Assembly (NCBI RefSeq): GCF_014117215.1
Contig: NZ_JACGXS010000001.1
Coordinates: 868,001 to 932,000, forward strand
Source of the DNA: Stenotrophomonas tumulicola
GTDB taxonomy: Bacteria > Pseudomonadota > Gammaproteobacteria > Xanthomonadales > Xanthomonadaceae
Direction: 5' to 3'
Length of the DNA stretch: 64,000 nt
Under the pieces are notes generated by a model that saw only the letters and a program-made list of their open reading frames with translations, was not told where the DNA came from and did not search any database. A program made the position numbers and the translations under genes. Every line of letters begins with the position of its first letter. Positions within the stretch are counted from its first letter, which is position 1. Shown piece by piece: positions 43,673-51,705 of the stretch.

Positions 43673-44391
43673 GGGTTTGCTCCCAGCGTAACTGACGACG
43701 AGGTCCGAAGCCTCTCATTGAAGTTGATCGCCAGGTCCCCGCGATGTACCAGAAGACAGGTCGCACTGCGAATATCCCGCCAATCGAACGTCGGGCGCAG
43801 GCTCGTTTCGATTGCATGGAAAGAGCTGACGGGGTGCCTTCTCATGTGGGTCATCACTGCGTCAATGAAGACACTGATTCCTCGCGACCGTCTAGCTGCC
43901 TGCACATAAGGAAGCAGCTCAAGTCGCGTGGCATTGGCCACCCGTGCTGCAAGAATGGACTGCAACTTCCGGATTGCAAGGTCCAAACCCGCACGCTGTG
44001 AAGCTTCCATCAGTTCGGCGCAAAACTGCTGTTCGGCGCGGAGCGCCGGAACAGTGGCGGCGGCCTGTCTGCGGAATACGATGAAGCTTTCGGTGCCACA
44101 CTTCCTGGAGATCCAGAAGCAGAGCTCAACATCTCGGCCACGCACCAGTAATGTTCTAGGGCGCTCAACGTAGGTTGCCACGCTTGGATCAAACTCCAGA
44201 TCCAGCGCCAAGGCCAAGCGGCATGGTTCCACGACAGCAACCAGGCGTTGGTTATTCCTTGGTGACTGGTAGTAGTAGGCGTCCAGTCTGGTGGATTCAG
44301 AGGGCGTGAGTGGGCGAGCGGTGTACGCCTCCTTGCTAGACGCGGGCGGGGTGTCTGATGAGGTGACTGAAGGGTGGGGAAGACTAGCCAT
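43669..44391 (-). CDS. TnsA-like protein lacking the nuclease signature
   Basis: A 240-aa protein at the tnsA position. The segment VVEPCRLALALDLEFDP followed by VATYVERPRTLLV matches the start of the TnsA endonuclease domain (E...LL.FDP.V..Y..QP). The continuation that should hold PDF and (Q/E)xK reads ELCFW and FIVFR: the catalytic Asp and Lys are not there. The C-terminal half is helical and could still bind TnsC. If it is inactive, the element would transpose by copy-out/cointegrate, like Tn5053. The TnsA assignment rests on position plus partial sequence pattern. Confidence 0.6.
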   Translation of the reverse strand: MASLPHPSVTSSDTPPASSKEAYTARPLTPSESTRLDAYYYQSPRNNQRLVAVVEPCRLALALDLEFDPSVATYVERPRTLLVRGRDVELCFWISRKCGTESFIVFRRQAAATVPALRAEQQFCAELMEASQRAGLDLAIRKLQSILAARVANATRLELLPYVQAARRSRGISVFIDAVMTHMRRHPVSSFHAIETSLRPTFDWRDIRSATCLLVHRGDLAINFNERLRTSSSVTLGANP

Positions 44392-44686
44392 GACGCCTCT
44401 CCCATTGAATCCCTAGCCGGTGGCCGGCAGGGGAGGCGGTGACCGGAGGAGCGGCAAGGGCATGGCACCGAAACTGAAAGAAGCGAGCCGCGTACCCAGC
44501 TAGCCAGTCATGGTGACTGTTCGCGGCAGTCATCACGGGGTAGTGGCGGGTGATGCCGCGCAGAGTGGCGACTAGCCGGCTTCGGCGTACAGGCCAAGCG
44601 GCATAAGAAGTTTCGGTGGGGCGCAGGTTGGGGTGATTGACCCGAGCAGTGTCGAACATTACCGGGCAGGCAGCTCCTGAAAGCAT
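44384..44686 (-). CDS. Unknown 100-aa protein opening the transposition operon
   Basis: Start at 44686 with GGAG 8 bases upstream; its end overlaps the TnsA-like start by 8 bp, as the other genes in the operon do. The protein is basic (RPTETSYAAWPVRRSR, LRGITRHYPV) with a helical middle and no signal peptide. I do not recognise the family. Candidates are a DNA-binding accessory (excisionase-like) or an inhibitor, but nothing in the sequence decides. The good ribosome site argues that it is real. Confidence 0.55.
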   Translation of the reverse strand: MLSGAACPVMFDTARVNHPNLRPTETSYAAWPVRRSRLVATLRGITRHYPVMTAANSHHDWLAGYAARFFQFRCHALAAPPVTASPAGHRLGIQWERRHG

Positions 44687-44877
44687 GGTTTTCTCCGGAT
44701 TAGGTGCACGGTGGCACCACACCGCGAGGGACGGGGCGGGCCAGGGCGCAACCTTCACTCGGGTCGGCATATGCCGGCCCATGTAAAGGCAACACCTGTC
44801 TGGCCGACCATCACTGGCGGCTTGACTTCGCGGAAGAAATGAAGGAGCCTAAACCTGTTGGTGTTTAGTACTTCCTA

Positions 44878-44925
44878 CCTCTCGCTCTTTCGAGAGGCTA
44901 ATGCCCTCGTTGACGCGGGGGCATT
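44878..44925. terminator. Two adjacent hairpins
   Basis: CCTCTCG (44878-44884) with CGAGAGG (44891-44897), then AATGCCC (44900-44906) with GGGCATT (44919-44925). They separate the helix-turn-helix gene from the transposition operon and may end its transcript; there is no T-run. The rest of 44687-44996, about 310 bases, shows a palindromic CGGCATATGCCG at 44765 near the expected operon promoter and nothing else that I can name. Confidence 0.5.
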
Positions 44926-44996
44926 GTCATTTCCAGGGGTCAGAGAGGGCGGTTTCAGCTCATGCTCAGGGCTTCCTGGTGGGTTGGGAAATGCGG

Positions 44997-45230
44997 CTAG
45001 CCGCCGGACGATGCCTTCGCAGAATCCACGAAGGCGGCAACATCGACAGTGTCGGCAAACCAGCCGCGGCGCTTGGGCAGCAGGAACATTTGGAAGGGCA
45101 GCGACCCGCGTGCGCGCGCCTTGGCCAACGACGCAGTGCTCTTGTAGCCAAGGATCCTTGCGGTCTGGGCCGCAGACAGAACAGCGCCGAAGGTGCGCAG
45201 GTACTTCGTTTCGAGCGAGTCTTCGGACAT
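44997..45230 (-). CDS. Small helix-turn-helix DNA-binding protein (AlpA/excisionase-like)
   Basis: A 77-aa protein starting at 45230. The sequence AAQTARILGYKSTASLAKARARGSLP has the shape of the AlpA/MerR-like helix-turn-helix used by plasmid, phage and ICE regulators; a short wing (GWFADTVDVAAFVDSA) follows. An AT-rich inverted repeat lies about 80 bp upstream. It probably regulates integration genes of a mobile element, but no integrase is next to it. Confidence 0.7.
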   Translation of the reverse strand: MSEDSLETKYLRTFGAVLSAAQTARILGYKSTASLAKARARGSLPFQMFLLPKRRGWFADTVDVAAFVDSAKASSGG

Positions 45231-45307
45231 CTGCCGTACTCAGTCGTGGTCTGGCCGCGCAAGGTCGCGCACTGACAACAACTCTACTCGTGCGCGCAAC
45301 CCCCTGC

Positions 45308-45324
45308 AATATGGCTAACATATT
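45308..45324. promoter_or_regulatory. AT-rich inverted repeat upstream of the helix-turn-helix gene
   Basis: AATATG and CATATT with a 5-bp spacer lie in an AT-rich block (45300-45360) that also holds AATTGC repeats. In this otherwise GC-rich DNA it is a plausible promoter or operator for the gene starting at 45230. Confidence 0.45.
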
Positions 45325-45472
45325 GATTGCAATGCACTTAATTGCGGGCAATTAGGCGTGGAAGCACTTTCAAATCGCATGGTTGGGAATGCGAAATTGC
45401 GCCGGTTGGGCTTTCAAAGCTTGAAAGCTTGCGGTTGAGTTCCTCGTGTCATTAGCGACCGCTTGTGAGGAG

Positions 45473-46444
45473 CTAGGAGACACCCCGGTAGCGTTCGACT
45501 CCTGCAACGTTCCGAAAAGCGATCTCCCTTGAGGAGCGCCCCCCCCATGGATAGGGCATCCAGAGCCGGTGCTTAGCCGGGTTCACCCCCGAAATCACGG
45601 ACGGTTGAAAAAGGGTTGAAAACTTCAATTCCTGCCTTGCAACTCTTCGCCGCATCCTTGGGTTGTGGAACCGCTCGATGTATTCAAACACATCGGCTCT
45701 TGCCGCATCGAGGGTGGCGTACTTCATGCGATGAACCCGCTCTCGCTTGAGCATGCCGAAGAAGCCTTCGCATGCGGCGTTATCTCCACAGTGGCCCACC
45801 GCACTCATTGAACACACCAAGCCATTGGCTTTCAGATAGTTCTGGTAGTCGCCGCTCCGGAATTGGCTGCCGCGATCGGAGTGCAGGATCACTGAGTGAC
45901 TGCCCTGGCGCTGCCAGATGGCCATCTGCACGGCCCGGATCACCATCTGCCGGTCTTGCCGGTGGTGCATCGACCACCCGATCACGCGCTGGTCGAACAG
46001 ATCCAGCACGATGCACAGATACAGCTTGCCCTGGTGGGTCTTGATCTCGGTGATGTCAGTCACCCACTTGGTCTCAGGCTCCAATGCGGTGAAGTCACGT
46101 TCCAGCAGGTTGCGCACGCCCGGGGGCGTCAAGGCCGGCTGGCCACGTTGGCCACGGCGCTTCGGCCGTGGCCAACCCTGCAGGCCGTCAGCCGCCATCA
46201 GTCGAGCCACCCGGTTCAGGCTGGCTGACTCGCCTTGGTCGGCAAGGTCTTCGTGCATGCGCCCAGCGCCCAGTGTGCCCCGACTGTCCTCGTGCAACTC
46301 GCGGATACGGCTGAGCAGGCGCTTGTTGTCGCGCTGGCGGGCGCTGGGCAGGCGCTTGCTCCAGTCGTAATAGCCACTGGCCGATACCTGTAGGCAGCGG
46401 CACATCAGCCGAATCGGAAACTCATCGCGGCAACGTTCGATCAC
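45473..46444 (-). CDS. IS3-family transposase OrfB (DDE integrase)
   Basis: 323 residues after a GTG start. HTH_21 region ([25 protein letters not shown]) then integrase core: TDITEI (first Asp), HSDRGSQF (second Asp) and the Glu in [12 protein letters not shown]. It is in the -1 frame relative to OrfA, with no stop between the frames, so the active product is probably the OrfAB fusion. The last about 35 residues after QPSVISG are unlike the usual OrfB tail. Confidence 0.9.
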   Translation of the reverse strand: MIERCRDEFPIRLMCRCLQVSASGYYDWSKRLPSARQRDNKRLLSRIRELHEDSRGTLGAGRMHEDLADQGESASLNRVARLMAADGLQGWPRPKRRGQRGQPALTPPGVRNLLERDFTALEPETKWVTDITEIKTHQGKLYLCIVLDLFDQRVIGWSMHHRQDRQMVIRAVQMAIWQRQGSHSVILHSDRGSQFRSGDYQNYLKANGLVCSMSAVGHCGDNAACEGFFGMLKRERVHRMKYATLDAARADVFEYIERFHNPRMRRRVARQELKFSTLFQPSVISGVNPAKHRLWMPYPWGGRSSREIAFRNVAGVERYRGVS

Positions 46445-46797
46445 CTGATACCTCAGGATGATCCCTTGGCAAAGAACGTCGCCGCTTCTCGCAAAAAATC
46501 GCGTTCCTTCTTGATCCTGGCCAGCTCACGCTTCAGGCGGGCCATCTCTTCGTCCCGGGGCGTCCCGGCGCCGCCGAAAGCGACCTTGCCCTGGCTCTGG
46601 GCCTCCCGCTTCCAGCGGGTCAGCAGGGTGTCTCGGATCCCCAGCTCCCGGGCCACCCGGGCGCAACTGACACCGGGTTGGTTGGCTTGTTCAACCGCAC
46701 CGCGCTTGAACTCCGCACTGAACTTCCTTCGCTTCGACATGAACACTCCTCAGGGCCTCAATCGGCCTTCTTGTAAGTGTCCGTGATAACGGGGGTG
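45481..46797 (-). mobile_element. IS3-family insertion sequence
   Basis: Two overlapping transposase frames bounded by imperfect inverted repeats: CACCCCGGT at 45481 and, on the other strand, CACCCCCGT ending at 46797 (13 of 21 positions match). Length about 1.3 kb. The OrfB stop lies a few bases outside the left limit as drawn, so the true end may be slightly further out; no target duplication could be fixed. Confidence 0.65.
46453..46746 (-). CDS. IS3-family transposase OrfA
   Basis: 97 residues: helix-turn-helix ([38 protein letters not shown]) followed by a leucine-zipper coiled coil ([27 protein letters not shown]). The slippery heptamer T TTT TTG (minus strand, 46498-46492) lies in frame near its end and would give the -1 frameshift into OrfB. 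Confidence 0.9.
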   Translation of the reverse strand: MFMSKRRKFSAEFKRGAVEQANQPGVSCARVARELGIRDTLLTRWKREAQSQGKVAFGGAGTPRDEEMARLKRELARIKKERDFLREAATFFAKGSS

Positions 46798-47319
46798 AAC
46801 CCGCCGGAAGATCAAATCAGAAAGCATGATGCACTGGGAATCGCGGAGTAGAGGGCGGCGTAGAAGACGCAGTCGAGCAGAAGACTCGGACGCCGGGTTG
46901 TGAGGTGCTTTGGGCCGGAAGTTGTCCTCCGCCAAACGCGGGAGGAGGCATCCAGCTTCATGATTAGGATTCGTTATCGGGGGTAGGGTAGATGCCCACT
47001 TCTGGCCGAAGTCGGACATCTGCGAGATGGATTGCCGCCGCTGGGACGTATGCCGGCGAGGGCGACATCACGCACGCCGCTTCCCTCGATCCGGTGAGGC
47101 AGTCGTTCCATGGACGTACTGTCGAGCTGGTGGCTCGATGGGGTGCAATGGCGATGGATGAGGACTGTATGAGGGAAAGACCCTGGCGACCGTCGGCCCT
47201 CTTGTTTCCCGAAAGCCAAATGCAATGGCTGCCAAGGGGTGACGCCCCCACCTGATTCGAGGGGGATTCATTCAATCAAGGTGCCATGGTGCCGACTTTA
47301 CCGGATCGATAGCGTGCTG
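46798..47319. other. 520-base gap between the IS and the defence locus
   Basis: No frame here has coding character on either strand. A block near 46985-47040 resembles the intergenic debris at 37045. A weak CCCCC/GGGGG hairpin lies near 47247-47268. This may be a remnant of gene ends left by earlier insertions. Confidence 0.4.
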
Positions 47320-47844
47320 CTACTTTACAGGCGGTGGCAGCAGGGTAATGAGCGCCATCCAAGGTGCAATGGTCAGGGCGGTAGCGAGGTAAGACCTCTT
47401 CAAGCACTTGAACTTAGCGACCAGGATCTTGGAATTCCTCCAGCATTGGCCCAACACGTCGCGCTCAAACCCATCCAGCGTTCTGGTTTCACACGCGCGC
47501 AGGAACTCAGACTCGGTCATTTTTTCGATTCGACTAAAGAAGATCAGCGAATTGGATCCGCCGCGAAGATCGGGAAAATAGCCCAACCACAGGTTCCAGA
47601 AGCTCAAAGTGAGGGGCGTCAGGAACAGCACGCCAACGACTGAAACAAGCAGGGTGAGATCTTCTGGCTTGGGGATTCGGGTGGAGAGCATCGCCAGCAT
47701 GCCCAGGTTGATGCCCAGACCCACCGATAGCTTCGTGTCCACTCGCGAGAAGAAGCCAAGAACGAGTTGAAGCTGCTGCCATGCAGCGTTAACGCGGTCG
47801 CTTTGATTTGGCTGGCGGTCGCCAGTATCTCGAACTTCTTGCAT
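47320..47844 (-). CDS. pycTM: PycTM-type membrane effector of a Pycsar-like system
   Basis: A 174-aa protein starting at 47844 (in-frame ATG at 47958 lies deep in the upstream gene and is less likely). Features: soluble N-terminus, FFSRVDTKLSVGLGINLGMLAML (TM1 with the conserved D-K), TM2 (LTLLVSVVGVLFLTPLTLSFW), a cytoplasmic stretch SLIFFSRIEKMTESEFLRA, and a last hydrophobic helix. This is the pattern of the PycTM effector domain, which opens or damages the inner membrane when cyclic pyrimidine nucleotide is made after phage infection. Overlaps the E2-like gene by 56 bp. Confidence 0.85.
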   Translation of the reverse strand: MQEVRDTGDRQPNQSDRVNAAWQQLQLVLGFFSRVDTKLSVGLGINLGMLAMLSTRIPKPEDLTLLVSVVGVLFLTPLTLSFWNLWLGYFPDLRGGSNSLIFFSRIEKMTESEFLRACETRTLDGFERDVLGQCWRNSKILVAKFKCLKRSYLATALTIAPWMALITLLPPPVK

Positions 47845-48664
47845 GTTGAGGGTTCTCTTTCTTCGTGCATCCGACTTGCTTGCGCCGGATGGCGTTGCGA
47901 AGACCGCATGTCTCCAAGGTCCCGCAGCAAGCCATTCCCGCTGCAGCGCATTGATCAAGGAAGGCCCTGTCGGCTAGCGCGCAGCGGTGCCGCTCCAGGA
48001 CATAGGTCGCCAGAGCTTCGGCGTGGTCCGCGCATTCCGCTGTCGTGCGCTTCGGTCGGCAACCGCAGGGGCAGGCCAGCTTTCCGGAAATCAGGGAATT
48101 GCTGCGAAGTGAAACGCGCGCAATCAGTTGATCGCCACGCCACAGCTCCAGTCGACGCTTTCCCGGCCGCACATCTTGCCGGACTTCGAACAGACCGGCT
48201 TGCGCCGCCGCCTTGAATTCTGGGCCCAGGCATTCGGCCGCCTGCTCCGCGATAGCTTGATGCTTGGCCGCGTCGCCATGGGCGCGGCCGTTTTCTGCAC
48301 CTGGGAAGACCCTGCGTACATTCGCGCTGATTTGATGGGCCAAGAATCGATACACCGTCGACCACCACTGTCTGGCTGCCGCTTCGTCGATAATGTGCCC
48401 CGGCTTACCGTCACCCCATCCCAGGCAGAAGCTTTGGTTGGGGTTGATGTGTCTGTCAGGGCAGAATTGCGGAAGTTGGTGGTGTCCTGGGGCTTCCTTA
48501 GCAGACACGTGCTCCCCGGCGATGGAGATCGCCAGGGTGAAAACATGCACAGCCCCGCCTGGACGAGTGACCGAGATCTCAGCCCTCCCTCCGCCTGCGG
48601 CGCGATGCAGCGTGGCACCGTAGTCCGATGCCACGCCTTGCAGCAATTCGAAGGCCAACGCCAT
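47789..48664 (-). CDS. E2-like cysteine-rich protein of the Pycsar-like operon
   Basis: A 291-aa protein. The first about 120 residues show a prokaryotic E2-like (ubiquitin-conjugating fold) pattern: LPQFCPDRHINPNQSFCLGW, with Cys80 two residues after the NQ of a HPN-like flap and Cys68 before it, then a helix (DEAAARQWWSTVYRFLAHQI). The C-terminal part is cysteine-rich: CPCGC (198-202), C211, C228, C239, C246/C247, C253 and C266. Its start overlaps the cyclase stop by one base (TGATG). No E1, ubiquitin-like or JAB protein is nearby. It probably modifies or regulates the cyclase or effector; function unproven. Confidence 0.72.
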   Translation of the reverse strand: MALAFELLQGVASDYGATLHRAAGGGRAEISVTRPGGAVHVFTLAISIAGEHVSAKEAPGHHQLPQFCPDRHINPNQSFCLGWGDGKPGHIIDEAAARQWWSTVYRFLAHQISANVRRVFPGAENGRAHGDAAKHQAIAEQAAECLGPEFKAAAQAGLFEVRQDVRPGKRRLELWRGDQLIARVSLRSNSLISGKLACPCGCRPKRTTAECADHAEALATYVLERHRCALADRAFLDQCAAAGMACCGTLETCGLRNAIRRKQVGCTKKENPQHARSSRYWRPPAKSKRPR

Positions 48665-50196
48665 CAGTGGATATCTGAGTGCGGGCGGATCGGCTGTTCA
48701 AGGCCGGGAACCACCGCGGGGGCCGCCTCTGCGTAATGGGCCGCCAACACCGCCTTGGCCACTGGGTCACCCGACGCGGCCAGTTCTTCCACCGCTGCCG
48801 CGTAATCGAGGTTGGCCACCTTTCGGTCAGATGCGAACACTCGACGAACTGCGTCGGTACCGGCGTTGTAGGCCTTCTCACCGATCGCGGTCTGCACGCC
48901 ATCGCACTGCCGCTGTTCGGCCTCCGAGGCCAGCACCGCCCTGCCGGTTGCGCAGCGCACCAAACTGCCCTTCATTCCCAGCCGGGACAGTGCCAGCGGC
49001 CCAAGCTCAAAGCCGATGGCCAGACCCAGCTCCTCGGTGATCGAACCCTCGGAGTTCAAGTAGTCAATGGCCACGGCGAAGCTGCTGCGAAGTGCGCCTG
49101 CGCACTGTACAGCTGTACTCACCGTCGCTTCGGTGTCGGTCTCCTTTGAGGTACCTTCCAGCAGCACGCCTTGCAGGCAATCGCCGATAAAGCGAATGCG
49201 CCGCCCGGCAAAGTCCAAGTGCACTACCGCATCCAGCTCTGACCGCAGCACGTGGAGAGCGCGTACCAGATGCTGCGGATCCTCATCCAGATGCTTATCT
49301 ACGAAGTTGGTGAAGCCGTCGATGTCTGCATACAGCGACACACCCTCGAAGCGCTTGGACTTGGCAGCGCTAAGCAGGCTGAAGTCCAGATCGGAAATCG
49401 GCGGGGTAGGGCGGCTGAATTCGAATTCGCCAATGGGCAGGTCCTCCTGCTCCTCCTTCCAGAGCTCTATGATCCGCGTCTTGGAAACGCCCAAGCCTGC
49501 CGCCTCAACGCAGGCCGCCACCTGATCCTGGGTCAGCGGCGTGGTGCGGTCTTTGTCGCCGCTCAGCGCCGGCAGCTCGAGCAGCGCCCGTGCACCATGG
49601 GTGAGGTAAATGCCCTCCGCCACGCCATGGCCGGCGCACTTGGCGGCCTGATTTGCCGGGGAGCCCAGGAAGAGCGGCTCGCGGCTGGCGCGGCGACCGT
49701 TGTTGACGGCCAGTGCCAGCCCGCTGTCGATACCCACACGGACCTGTGCATTAGGGATGTGCTCATCCGTATCGCCCGTTTCGGCCAGAACGTCGATGGT
49801 CAGCTGGGCAATGGCCACCGCGCGCTCGATCCGTGCGCGCTCATCGGCATCGCCATAGGGCTTGGTGACCACCGCATGCAACCGTTGGTTGTGGAAATCC
49901 ACGCGGACCGTCTCACTCTCGACCAGGAGGCGGTGGACGGCGCGGTAATGCTGATTCAGGAAGCGGAGAGCGCGCTTGTGGCACGTTTCCCCTTCAACAT
50001 TGGTGCAGTTGAGCATGTCCTGCAGATTGACGATGTCGATGTAGACATGCGCGCCGTTAACCCGATAGGCGCGGTTGACCGCGATATTGTCCAACGAGGT
50101 CTCGCGCGTGTAGTCACGAATATCGACCTTACGGACTTCCTCGTAACGCGTGGTAAGGCGCTTCTTGGTGCGGTCTTCCTTCCAGCTATGTCCCAT
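48664..50196 (-). CDS. Two-domain class III nucleotide cyclase
   Basis: A 510-aa protein, start at 50196 with GGGAGCAGGA upstream. Domain 1 (about 48-205) has YIDI (Asp54), VGIDSG and GSPANQAAK (Asn182, Lys186). The position of the second metal Asp reads NQ. Domain 2 (about 285-440) has YADIDGF (Asp291) and FIGDC (Asp339), both metal ligands. Together they look like the two complementary halves of one active site, as in mammalian adenylyl cyclase. In this operon it is expected to make a cyclic nucleotide second messenger for PycTM; the base specificity is unknown. Confidence 0.82.
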   Translation of the reverse strand: MGHSWKEDRTKKRLTTRYEEVRKVDIRDYTRETSLDNIAVNRAYRVNGAHVYIDIVNLQDMLNCTNVEGETCHKRALRFLNQHYRAVHRLLVESETVRVDFHNQRLHAVVTKPYGDADERARIERAVAIAQLTIDVLAETGDTDEHIPNAQVRVGIDSGLALAVNNGRRASREPLFLGSPANQAAKCAGHGVAEGIYLTHGARALLELPALSGDKDRTTPLTQDQVAACVEAAGLGVSKTRIIELWKEEQEDLPIGEFEFSRPTPPISDLDFSLLSAAKSKRFEGVSLYADIDGFTNFVDKHLDEDPQHLVRALHVLRSELDAVVHLDFAGRRIRFIGDCLQGVLLEGTSKETDTEATVSTAVQCAGALRSSFAVAIDYLNSEGSITEELGLAIGFELGPLALSRLGMKGSLVRCATGRAVLASEAEQRQCDGVQTAIGEKAYNAGTDAVRRVFASDRKVANLDYAAAVEELAASGDPVAKAVLAAHYAEAAPAVVPGLEQPIRPHSDIH

Positions 50197-50332
50197 CGTC
50201 CTGCTCCCTGCGGCCAAATGGAGACCGAGCCGGAGCGGGTCGCGTCGCTCTCGGGCCGGGCACCAACCGGTTTTCGGCTGGTTCATTTGTCGTATATTGG
50301 GAGCCAGTTCACACTTTCAAGGGAGGGAAGGT
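50197..50332. promoter_or_regulatory. Divergent promoter region of the two Pycsar-like modules
   Basis: 136 bases between two genes reading outward. On the plus strand TATATT (50294) is a -10 candidate 35 bases before the start at 50333. An imperfect dyad AACCGGTT...AACCAGCC-type sequence (50268-50286) lies upstream of it. Both modules could be controlled from here. Confidence 0.45.
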
Positions 50333-51253
50333 ATGGGGGCGAGCATTATCGAGCGACTTTCTGCCGACGGCGGCAGGCGACTGGTGGCGGCCTTGGCCGA
50401 GTTCCGCACCCTGGCGGGGCTGGAGGCTGCTGCCACGCAGCTGGCTGAGGCCGGGGAACTGCTGGAAGTCGCGGCTGGCGCGTCCTTCATCACGCAAGAA
50501 GATGCCGAAACCGACGTGTTTTTCATCGTTGCCGGTGCGGTGGACGTGATCGTCAATGGCAAGGTGGTCAATACCCGCCGAGTCGGGGAACACGTGGGGG
50601 AGATGGCAGCCATCGAGCCGACCCAGTTGCGTGCGGCCACCATTACCGCCACCGAGCCCACAGTGGTGTTGAAGGTGCCTGAAAGCGATTTCAGTCGCGC
50701 TGCCGATGCACACCCATTGATCTGGCGGCGCTTGGCAGCTGCTCTGTCGCGCCGGCTGAAGGAGCGTAACCGAATGATTACGGCCCCCCGCGAACGGGTC
50801 CGGGTCTTCGTGATGTCCTCGGTGGAGGCGCTGCCGGTCACCCGCCTGCTGGTGCAGCATTTCGAGCACGATCCCTTCCTGACGGTGGTCTGGGACCACG
50901 GCGTTTTCCGCGCGGCCAACTACACCCTTGATGAGCTGGAGGCCCAGCTGGAGCAGGCGGACTTTGCAATTGCCGTGGCGCATGCCGACGACATGGTGAT
51001 CAGCCGCGGTGACGAGTGGCCGGTCATGCGCGACAACGTCGTCTTTGAGCTGGGCATGTTCATTGGGTTTCTGGGACGTCGGCGCGCCTTCCTGATGGAG
51101 CCGCGCGAAGACAAGCTGAAGCTGCCGAGCGATCTGGCGGGGCTGACTACCGTTCCTTACCGATACAAACCTGGTGCCGATGCCCGTGCCTTGCTGGCAC
51201 CGGCGTGCGAGCAGATCCGCGCCCGGATTCTCGCCGCTGGACCGAGAGACTGA
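50333..51253 (+). CDS. pycTIR: PycTIR-type effector: cNMP-binding domain plus TIR-like domain
   Basis: A 306-aa protein after a strong GGGAGG site. Residues about 30-125 form a cyclic-nucleotide-binding domain with the phosphate-binding cassette GEHVGEMAAIEPTQLRAAT (Glu90, Arg100). Residues about 155-285 form a TIR-like (CAP12) domain: VRVFVMSS, a DxxxExxE-poor middle, and NVVFELGMFIGFLGR with candidate catalytic Glu239. In known Pycsar systems such proteins deplete NAD+ when cyclic pyrimidine nucleotide binds. The cyclase gene follows after 2 bp. Confidence 0.88.
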   Translation: MGASIIERLSADGGRRLVAALAEFRTLAGLEAAATQLAEAGELLEVAAGASFITQEDAETDVFFIVAGAVDVIVNGKVVNTRRVGEHVGEMAAIEPTQLRAATITATEPTVVLKVPESDFSRAADAHPLIWRRLAAALSRRLKERNRMITAPRERVRVFVMSSVEALPVTRLLVQHFEHDPFLTVVWDHGVFRAANYTLDELEAQLEQADFAIAVAHADDMVISRGDEWPVMRDNVVFELGMFIGFLGRRRAFLMEPREDKLKLPSDLAGLTTVPYRYKPGADARALLAPACEQIRARILAAGPRD

Positions 51254-51255
51254 CC

Positions 51256-51705
51256 ATGACAGTGCTGGAAGAGATGACGGCAGCAGTGGAAGCGATCACG
51301 CAAAACCAATGGTCAACCCGACAGGGCCAGGTCGTGCCCGATCCTGAGGATCTGCGGCTCGGCAACGACGCAGTCGAGTTTGATCGCGCCACGGTCCTGT
51401 ACGCAGACCTTAAAGGCTCCACCAAGATGGTCGATGCCGAGCATTGGTGGCTGAGCGCGGAGATCTACAAAGCGTTCCTGCATTGCGCCGCCACCATCAT
51501 CAAGAAGGAGGGCGGCAAGATTACCTCCTACGACGGTGACCGCGTCATGGGTATCTGGGTCGGTAACCGGCAAGCCACGCCAGCGGCCAAGGCAGGGTTG
51601 AAAATAAACTACGCGGTCAAGAATATCGTCGTGCCGGCACTGCGGCGCCAGTATCCGCACTGGGCCGGCACCGTGAAGCAGGTGGTCGGAATCGACAGTA
51701 GTAGA
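51256..51705 (+). pseudogene. pycC: PycC-like nucleotide cyclase, truncated by a transposon
   Basis: About 149 native residues: YADLKGST (Asp51) and SYDGDRVMGIW (Asp95) are the two metal-binding segments of a class III cyclase, and KQVVGIDSS is the strand preceding the nucleotide/catalytic loop. Then the Tn3-family end begins and the frame runs on through transposon DNA to a stop at 51834. The Asn/Arg catalytic loop and C-terminus are missing. The enzyme is presumably dead, leaving PycTIR without its own cyclase. The missing 3' part should lie beyond the far end of the transposon, outside the window. Confidence 0.85.

Larger units (their letters stand above)
39359..44700 (-). mobile_element. 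Tn7-like transposon core (one end recognisable)
   Basis: Five same-strand overlapping genes (unknown 100-aa protein, TnsA-like, TnsB, TnsC, TniQ) plus three repeats just beyond the last gene form a Tn7/Tn5053-type transposition unit. The left limit is set tentatively at TGTGCC (39359), before the repeats. The opposite end was not found, so the right limit given here is just the start of the operon; cargo (the helix-turn-helix gene, defence genes) may extend beyond. No Cas or CRISPR sequence is associated. Confidence 0.75.

Noticed and set aside
44761..44780. CGGCATATGCCG palindrome as an attachment site
   Set aside because: No second copy or integrase next to it; a regulator site of the transposition operon is more likely.
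44921..44940. ATTGTCATTTCCAG as right end of the Tn7-like element
   Set aside because: It resembles the TGTCATTT start of Tn5053-type ends, but no repeat array accompanies it and it does not match the left-end repeats; part of it lies in a hairpin stem.
44875..45351. 158-codon minus-strand frame overlapping the helix-turn-helix gene
   Set aside because: The 77-codon frame in the other phase has a recognisable DNA-binding domain; this one has none.
46992..47255. Short plus-strand frame in the gap after the IS
   Set aside because: No ribosome site or domain; the sequence resembles recurring intergenic debris.
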